Assembly: GCA_950295325.1 (NCBI GenBank)
Contig: OX485806.1
Location: 43,030,001-43,094,000 of the forward strand
DNA: 64,000 nt
DNA from: Polytrichum commune
Taxonomy: Eukaryota; Streptophyta; Polytrichopsida; Polytrichales; Polytrichaceae
Direction: 5' to 3'
The notes below the pieces were generated by a model. That model saw only the letters and a list, made by a program, of their open reading frames with translations, had not been told where the DNA came from and searched no databases. Positions 56,470-64,000 of the stretch are shown here, piece after piece (within the stretch, counting starts at the first letter, position 1; every line of letters begins with the position of its first letter). Both the position numbers and the translations under genes were made by a program.

Positions 56470-57048
56470 GACTTCCTTGGTGATATCCGTGTCTGCTCTT
56501 CCCAAACAATCTGTTTGCTGCGACAAAGGCATGCCATTCTCTTCCGTTGTTGTGTGGTAAACTCAAATTTGCTTGGGTCAGATTTATTAATGATGCTTCA
56601 AAGCTCAATCAATCAAACCCCTAATTTGGATGCATTCAATGCATGATTGGAGTACAAAATTAAATTCAATGTGAACAAGATGGCATTGCCATGAGAGGCT
56701 TTGTCCCCATCCCGCACCATATTTTATTTCAAATGACATAAAGTGGATAGCAAAGAACAATATAATAATTAGAAAATTAACAAGCTATCATAATTATTAC
56801 TGTTCATGTTAAAGTACATAAATTGAAACAAAAAAATTTAATACAACATTATCAAATTTTAATTATAAATGAGACGGTGAATAGTTATTGTAGGCTTCAT
56901 TATATATATACTTAGTTTTGGCAGGGTTATTGTGTCATTAAAAAAATAACAAATAAGTTTTAAGTTTTTAATTATTCAAATATAATAATTAATCAATTAA
57001 TAATGTAGCTTATCAAGTGTTAAAGAATCTATTTTGACAAAGATCATG
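56470..57048. other. AT-rich spacer without gene
   Basis: Low-complexity AT-rich DNA between the promoter repeats and the second MITE. No coding frame or repeat family that I recognise. Confidence 0.4.
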
Positions 57049-57547
57049 CACGGGTAGATCACTCTAAGGCATTTTTGTGCACCACGTGCGGCTGGGGGCT
57101 TTTTGTTTTGGAGCTATTTACCTTCAATGGTTGAATTAAAGCCTCCCTATAATTACTTAAATCTCAAAAATGGCCCATTTGTTTGCACCCTTCCATTACT
57201 TATATTGTCCAAGTCACTGCAATTTTTTGTACTCTATATTCCTTTTTTAAGTAATTTTGGACAGACGGAAATCCCAATTATCATCCATCCCCGTGAGTCC
57301 TAAACCCATTTACATACCATACTAAACATACATTCTAGGATCCTTATCTTCAGCACTTATATTAATTTTACAAAAAAATAATGGCCCACGTTTTATGTTC
57401 ATCTAACTTACTTATAATGGGATTGTCTACATTTAATGGCCCTTTCATTATTTGGAATTCCTTTATAATTTATATTTCAAATGATTTTAATCCTCTCTAT
57501 ATTATGCCGCACGTCGTTTTTAAAATGCACTAAGTGATATACCCGTG
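57049..57547. mobile_element. MITE with ~43-bp TIRs and perfect 8-bp TSD (copy B)
   Basis: Inverted copy of the 3577-4125 family. It begins CACGGGTAGATCACTCTAAG and ends ACTAAGTGATATACCCGTG. The flanks AGATCATG (57041-57048) and AGATCATG (57548-57555) are a perfect 8-bp target duplication. Most of its length aligns with the complement of copy A, including the blocks around CCGCACGTCGTTTTTAAAAT and GGGATTGTCTACATTTAATG. Confidence 0.9.
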
Positions 57548-58047
57548 AGATCATGACTAAAACTTGGAATATGATTAGGCAATTTGAATGCATGGTAATT
57601 TGGTTTGTGGTAATCTAGCCAGTAAGCTTCTATACATCCTATTAACAATTGATTACCTAGAATAATAGTCCAAATTTGGTCAGGTAGTGATTGATTTCTG
57701 GTGTTACTAATATGATTTATCATTTAAATTTATTATGCTTCATAATTAAAAATATTTTTGGGTTGAGAATAATTTGTTTAGATTATCAACATTAAAATCT
57801 CCTACAATATTTGTTGGACAAAATTGTAGAGCTTTTGTTATTTGTTCATTTAAAATATCTACAAATATTTTGATAGTGGTAGAACGTGAACGATATATGG
57901 ATATGACATGTATTGCTTTCCTTGTGGTAGAATTGAAAGTCGTGCTTATAAATTATAAACCATTGTATGTTTTTATTGAGTATGAATCTAATTTTATGGG
58001 ATATTCATATAATATGAGACTTTTATGTCCATCCAAAGCAAGCATAT

Positions 58048-58060
<13 letters not shown>

Positions 58061-58088
<28 letters not shown>
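58061..58088. repeat. (TA)n microsatellite
   Basis: Fourteen uninterrupted TA units. Confidence 0.9.
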
Positions 58089-58091
<3 letters not shown>

Positions 58092-58149
58092 CAAGCGAGT
58101 TTCTTATAAGCACAATATATGTGATGCTTGAAGGTTATGATTATATCAA

Positions 58150-59480
58150 AGATATTCAGGATGTTTTTGTAATGAATTAACAATCAAACTTTGGATTATT
58201 AGATGCAATGTATGTAGCAATTTCATATTTGGATTTAAATGCTCCCATTTAACATGTGATTGGATTCTATACATTTCTTCTACAACACAAGCGTCCACAT
58301 TAAAATCATATCTATTTAAAGGACGTAATAAATATGGATTTTCTCTTGTCCATGTTTGAGGGACTGCGATATAAATAAGACCATGTTTAGTTACAAAAGT
58401 AGGGTCAAATGCCATTTCATCATTTGTTAAGCCTTGAGATCTATGATTTATTCTTGTAGCAACAAGTTGGATGGGAAATTATATTTTTGTTATAAGATCA
58501 ATCTTATTCTTTCCTATTTTAATTTCTTTCATTTGTGGTTCAATAGGCGTCCAATAACCTTCTATGTTCATATCAATAAATAAAAATAATCTTTTGTGGC
58601 AAATCATGTGACATGTTTTTATTAAATTTTTCGATCCAAATATTATTTTTATCATAAAATAATGATATATATTTGAATAGGCCATCTGCACTATTCACAA
58701 TTCCATTATATAATAAATAATTAAAAACACATATTTCAACCAACATGTTTTTTTACAAATATTTTTGTGTGCAATCTTGCGTTTTTATTTGAATTAGTTG
58801 GTGGTTCGTAATTGGATAGTAATGAACGATGACGTATATCAATTGCTTTGAGTACAAATGTAAGTGATGTTGTTTTATCAAACACCATGGTGTTATGCAA
58901 TTTTGTAGCTCTATTTATATTATATAAACATGACATTATTAAATTGTTTGGAAACATATACAAACAATGTCTACTTATGGTTTAATTTCATTATTTGTTC
59001 GTGATGCAGTCTGAAATCTATTATGGATCTTAATGAATTGAAGTACTTTCACTCATGACATCACGTTATTCATGGCACCTGATATATTCTTGCCATAAAT
59101 TGGTAGTTAAGACATCAAAACCATCTTGAGGCCTTCTAAAATCCAATTGTCACAAACTAGAGTTGTTTGACAAAAATCCCATGTAAAAATGATCACTATA
59201 TCTACAAATGATTTGTTATGATTACATTTTATTGCTTGAAATCTCAAATCTATAACATTCAACAATCCATAACCAACAAGTCAAATTTCATCAATTACTA
59301 CAAGCCGTAACTGTTCATAATGACATCTAAAATTATTTAAAACTTCATATGTCATTTTTGAAGATTTGAAAGAGGTTTAATTTTTGGATTATTTAATGTT
59401 GAATGTGTTGTTGACCCATTTATGTTGAATGCAACTTTGGAAAAGCCATAAGGGAAACCCCCTGTTTTAAGTGAATCATA
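58150..59480 (-). pseudogene. PIF1-like helicase remnant of a Helitron
   Basis: On minus, in order: KVAFNINGSTTHSTL (59426-59382; PIF1 motif just after Walker A, which is itself lost); a VIDEI-like segment (~59300); MFPNNLIMSCLYNINRATKLHN (~58960); LFIDMNIEGYWTPIEPQ (~58590); MAFDPTFVTKHGLIYIAVPQTWTRENPYLL (58415-58326), the C-terminal SF1 helicase block of Helitron PIF1 proteins. Many stops and shifts separate the pieces. No Rep nuclease domain was recognised upstream (59560-60300). Confidence 0.7.
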
Positions 59481-59559
59481 ATCTAGTTTTTGTTGCATAA
59501 CCCCCCGTTTTACCACAACTGTTTGCACGGGGTTTGTCATGGTGTCTTATTTAAATGTT

Positions 59560-60885
59560 GTTATAATTGCACACTTGATAAATGAGCTTTACAAAATGCA
59601 TTGCCTTTCTTCACTCACGGCATGTTGCCATATTTAAGAAGTCCTTGAATGAATGCGTTTAATGGAATTTTAAATAAATCATGAAAACCATGACTTGGTT
59701 TATTAAGCACTATTATTTGTCGGTATATAATGACATGATATATTAATCTTTGTTTGTTTTTTAATTTATAAACTATAATTTGAAATGATTTTCCGTTCAT
59801 TAATTGTTCATTTGGAGATAATGTGAAAGAAATATCATTTTTAGAATATGAAGGTGCAGTACATGGTCTAATATTGATATAATATTCCAAATCACAATTT
59901 TCCATGTTTGAGCAATATGTGATTGGAAGGTTTGATAAGTCATTATTATCAAAAATTGATGTATTGGTCCATAAATCCTGAGAATCGTTTGCATTTTTTT
60001 TTCAAAATGGTCCAAACATCATTTTGGTTTGTAAAAACAATTTGGATAAATTGAAAATAAAATTTGATGGTATTATTTAATATTTAATAATTTTCTTTCT
60101 TCATAAGCTTTGTGCCATGTATTGTGTTATATTATTTGTATGAATTTTGAGTTTCTAAAATGATAGTACAATTATAGTTCTTGCCTACACCAATTTTCTA
60201 GATCTTTGAATTTATTGGAGTGAACATATTTTATTATTTTTCTTTATAATACATGTAAATTTATTACCCTTAACAATGCAATTGACTATAAATTATGCTA
60301 ATGATAATGTTTTTAAAATTAATGATCTTTCTATGTATCTATTATTTATAGATTTGCACATAAAATTACATTTGTAGGATCTCAATCTAATTTCATCAAT
60401 TGACATTGTGGTTTCCATATAGATGTTTTATCTTGACATGATGATGTATTTATGAATTTAAATTTTTGTGATGAATGATATAATGGTAAAGATAAAATCA
60501 AACAAACAACTAATTGTGTTGCGTTTGTCGTGTATTTAAGAATGCACTGTCTGATTTTTGATATCTAAAATGTGCCTCGGTTCTTATTATTGCACATATC
60601 GAATGATGAAATTAAGTTTCAAAGTGATAAAATTCCATTTGGTCATATCGGATGTGCAATATGTAGTTGTAGCATAATGATCAAGAATAAATTGAATACC
60701 GGTATTTGCAAATCATATATATGCAACATTCTAATTAAAAACATAAATCCGAATATCAATTGGTTATAATTGTAGAAACTTGTTATAATTGCAAAATTTG
60801 TTTTAATTGCTTAAGTACAACTTGTTCAAAGATCTAATGTAAAGAAATTTACAACCTAAGATTTCTTTCGGCTTTTCTTTTTAGG
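59560..60885. other. AT-rich region upstream of the helicase remnant
   Basis: Broken minus-strand frames (59905-59615, MENCDLEYYINIRPC...) may be further Helitron sequence, but I see no HUH motif. The rest is AT-rich without recognisable features. Confidence 0.35.
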
Positions 60886-60889
60886 CAAA

Positions 60890-61490
60890 ATGTCGGGTAA
60901 ACTTTAACGTCCAACACCATGATGTGATAGTCGCTTGTTAGCATGGTCTATAAAATCCCAATATTCTTTGAGTACTTCAAGACTCAAATTAGATTCAGAA
61001 TCCCAAGAGTTATGCTCAGGCCCAAAACCGAATCACTTGATGAGGTAGTATTTAACGGGACGGGTACGACTCCCTCTAAACTCATGTTATAGAACATGTT
61101 CCACTTCATATCATATATCATGACTTACAATGATTGGCGGTGGTGGAGGCTTTACCTTGCCATTAACCTTGTAAGGCTTCAACAAAAAGACAAGGAAAAC
61201 ATTATGAATTCCTATGGTCTTTGGCAATTTCAAACGGTATGCTACAACGCCAATTTTTTCAACAATCTCAAATGGACCAGTCCATCGATGAAGTGATTTC
61301 TTTGCACATGGGGTTTCAACTTAATGTTGGAAGTATTAATATCACCTTACATCCCACCTCATATGACACATTATGTTGTTTGGTGTCAACGTACTATTTT
61401 TGTCTCTGTAGGGCTGCCAACAAATGTTTTTTAGCTTTGCTAAAAACATTACTCATGGCCAAAGAAAAATCTTTTGCAGCTAGGGCTTGA
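60890..61490 (-). pseudogene. Chromovirus integrase C-terminus and chromodomain remnant
   Basis: On minus: an integrase C-terminal segment (CKVILILPTL; RLKLPKTIGIHNVFLVFLLKPYK; VKPPPPPIIV) and then a chromodomain-like block (GSRTRPVKYYLIK-stop-FGFGPEHNSWDSESNLSL). A TGA replaces the usual Trp in the K-W-x-G/F block, and frameshifts occur upstream. This is the 3' end of a Ty3/gypsy chromovirus pol; the rest is absent. Confidence 0.72.
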
Positions 61491-62880
61491 GACCAACTGA
61501 TCCTTCTGTTCACATGTGTTGAAGGATGCTTGGGGAGGTGACTATCAAAATTTTAAAAACCACGTGAGATAAAAAATAAGGTCAATTTAATTCATGGAGG
61601 GTAAATTTTATAAATTCATTAGATCTACCATAGCATTGGAAATATGTCCCCTACATGATTATTTGCAAAATAAGGTGGTGAATAATTCTTCCATTTTAGT
61701 AATCAGTGGAAAAAATAGGGTAATAGATATTGGATCCCCCAAATGTGTGTAGTAAGATCAATAAAATAATTATGGGTTTGACTACTTGGATGAAGAATTG
61801 TGTAAATTTTGTCCAAATTTGAATGAAACGCGTTAGTATGAAAGCATATGTTGTGGATTTTTTTTTGGGAAGGAATGTTGTGACTTCTCAATGGCCCTTG
61901 GGCTTGCTTAGGGTTGGGCAAGCATAGTGGCGTGAAGGCGGTGAAGCATTCGGGTAGGAGGTCTTGCGTTGGTGAAGTGTGGCGCAAAGGCGGTAGGTAA
62001 GATGCATTTTTTGGAGCTTTCTTCTTTGCTCCATAATATTCACACAAGGTGTTTCACGAGTGCCAAAGATTCGGCTTGTTCCGCTCCCATGCGGTAAAAA
62101 TTGATTTCAAACTCCAACTCCTTGATTTTCCCCCTCTACTACCCGTTTTTTGACGACATGCTATTGATTTCTGACGCCCTCCTCAATGCGAGATGTAGAA
62201 AGATGAAGAGTTACAAAACTTGAATGTGAGCATAGAAAGATGCGATGATTTCTAGGTTTTTTTGTACTTGTATATTGTTCTTTGAGACATCTACCTCAAG
62301 TGGGATGTTCTGATGTCGCTACCAATAGTTATAAAAATGTGTCCGTTTTGATGAGATGTGTCGTTCGGATTTTGTGTAACACGTGGATTTGGAGTCAGAG
62401 GACGAGGTCATACTGAAAATTGCAGTGTCATTCCATGAGAGGCCAATTTTGTCATCGAATAATAACTAATGTCGTGAAAACTAAAAGATTACTTAGATGA
62501 AAAACATATTAAGAAAGTTCGTGATGTTGGAATTGGGTTCCAGAAAGGTCGATATTGGGATCATCGATCTCAGAAATGTGAGCCAATTTTTCTCATATGA
62601 CCTTTTTCAATCCTAGAATTATAGGTTTCTTTCAAAGATTTCAAACATAAAATTACAAAATCCATTCTGTAATCCTAGTATTGGTAGTAGTGTCCAATAT
62701 GCCAACATTCTATTGATTGCATTTTTGCTACAACAATCTTTTGTAGATGATCGATTGTGCGCTATAACATTTGGCAACCTCGTCGTGGTAGACTTTAGGG
62801 ATTGCGCTTTGCCTTGGAGGAAGACTTGGTGGAGTGTTGCAGACTTTGAAGGTTGTCCGCCTCATGCCAACAATTAGTTT
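61491..62880. other. No recognisable gene; possible LTR remnant
   Basis: Short frames only (for example 62047-61703 on minus). Its position 3' of the pol remnant would suit an LTR on the minus strand, read toward lower coordinates only up to 60890, so these bases are more likely unrelated flank. Confidence 0.3.
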
Positions 62881-63224
62881 TAGTTATTTGTCATCATTGG
62901 TGTTAAACAAACCTCTCAAAAAATTTTAGTCTTATCATGACGTTGTAGAGGATATTCACATATATTGGAGGGTGCATAGTTAAATCCTAACCCTTCACAT
63001 TGTAAATATTTGGTACAAGGTTGAATGTGTTTGTAAACACAATTTAAGTAAATATTTTCGATTTGTGTATTCAGTTTTCTTTCATTTGAATGCAATCTTT
63101 TGTTTTTGGAGTACATAGTTGTGCAAAAAATCATGTCTTGTAACAATTGATTGTGTTTCTTGTTTTCTTCTATCCATGTTTACAACTTATTTATGTTAGC
63201 TTGTACATTTTGTTATCTCCATGT

Positions 63225-63990
63225 TTATTGGTAATCTTTTAAATAATATCTAAGTGTTATTGGTTGTGTTTTGAACGGCATCTTGAATAGTTTAGCATTG
63301 GTATAACTAATTGAAACTGACTGAATGACAAGATGGATGCTATGGAACGTTTGTTGCTTACATAATCGATTTTGCAATACTATAGTATTCCGTCTACTAT
63401 TTGGTACTTGTACGATTTGTAAAAAAATATGATGCCTTAATTGTTTGCTCACTGCCATGACTATGGCTGAATTTTTTGTTGTGGGTGTTTTTAATACGTC
63501 ATTTGCAACGCACTGGTATGTCATGTCCAATGATTCATGGCATTTGTCATTGGCCACAGTGTGATCATGTACACCAAGATGAATACAAACCTTGAATATC
63601 CTCATGGATGTTGAGTGGATGTATATTATTCAAGCATAACACAAAGCAATGCATACAAATGTGGAACGGCATACCTTACACCCAATAGTGGACCTAGTAG
63701 GGGCAACATTACCTACAACAAATGGGAGAAGAGTTGAACCGGCCCATTCAATGTTGTTCTGCACAACCCCATTGTGATGCATGTAATCACAATAGTCATT
63801 ATGGCATTCGAGATGACCTATACAATTAGAGCGCCGGATTGACAATCCATAATTATTTTGGATGTTCATGGTTTTGGTGGTGCATCAAGGGTGACCGTCG
63901 CACATCTTGTCAATGTCGTCCATTGAGCATCCATATGTATTGGAACTCTTTATGCCATAGAGGACAATAAAATCAAAACGTCGCCATTAA
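63225..63990 (-). pseudogene. Second SWIM-type transposase copy, N-terminal fragment
   Basis: On minus it matches the cysteine-cluster region of the transposase at 33883: DGHP-stop-CTTKTMNIQNNYGL, CIGHLECHNDYCDYM, GCKVCRSTFVCIALC, then KVCIHLGVHDHTV and TPTTKNSAIVMAVSKQL. In the 33.9-kb copy these are DGHAWCRTKTSN, CVGHLRCDNKGCDYL, VCKVCKTLPYCLDTC, RACIHMGHHHHPV and TPTATNSAIALAASKEFL. A TGA replaces Trp and a frame break lies between the two halves. The catalytic core is not seen. The fragment runs off or ends at the right window edge. Confidence 0.75.
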
Positions 63991-64000
63991 AAAAAATGGT

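Overview
The window is nuclear DNA of a land plant. The signs are GT-AG introns, plant-type LTR retrotransposons, a Golgi glycosyltransferase gene, a degenerate CCCTAAA telomere-like tract, and stop codons that look like methylated-cytosine decay. The transposon families (a SWIM-bearing DNA transposase, an RNase H-bearing LINE, ParB-MTase-like genes) feel more like a fern, lycophyte or bryophyte than a flowering plant. That is an impression; the sequence does not fix the species.

Layout. 1-1100: 5' part of a minus-strand transposon-type ORF that runs off the left edge, with an array of 22-bp palindromes upstream. 3577-4125: a MITE. 4763-14858: a young Ty3/gypsy element with a perfect TTACC target duplication, almost identical LTRs, a 477-bp duplication in the 3' LTR, and a long ORF that lacks the core of reverse transcriptase. 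15-24 kb: a plus-strand multi-exon gene whose product joins a ParB/Srx-like domain to a permuted N6/N4 DNA-methyltransferase-like domain, followed by (perhaps fused to) an FCP1-like HAD phosphatase. The 22-bp palindrome sits in its leader, in its introns and twice in its exons. 25068-25606: an LTR with PBS and leader of a second gypsy family, minus strand.

26.7-38.2 kb: a putative 11.5-kb DNA transposon bounded by inverted GTGAGCGG-rich ends. It carries a decayed SWIM-type (MULE/Zisupton-like) transposase on plus and, divergently on minus, a second decayed ParB-MTase-like gene. 39.5-40.1 kb: a CACTA fragment. 40-43 kb: LTR-like AT-rich DNA. 43.1-45.1 kb: gypsy pol remnant. 45.9-47.1 kb: LINE 3' end. 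47-51.7 kb: no recognisable genes, with a cluster of TAGTTAACTA palindromes.

51711-55676: the one ordinary host gene I see, an intact four-exon GT77-type nucleotide-diphospho-sugar transferase, with a promoter of ~110-bp tandem repeats interrupted by a Tourist-like MITE. 57-64 kb: a second copy of the 3.6-kb MITE in inverted orientation, a PIF1/Helitron helicase remnant, a chromovirus integrase/chromodomain remnant, and a second relative of the SWIM-type transposase.

The most interesting pattern is two divergent ParB-MTase-like genes in one plant window. One appears to be cargo of a DNA transposon. The other is riddled with a homogenised 22-bp palindrome. Both methyltransferase-like domains have lost the canonical DPPY/NPPY motif, so a DNA-binding rather than a methylating role is plausible. 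All functional statements come from reading motifs by eye; no database search was run.
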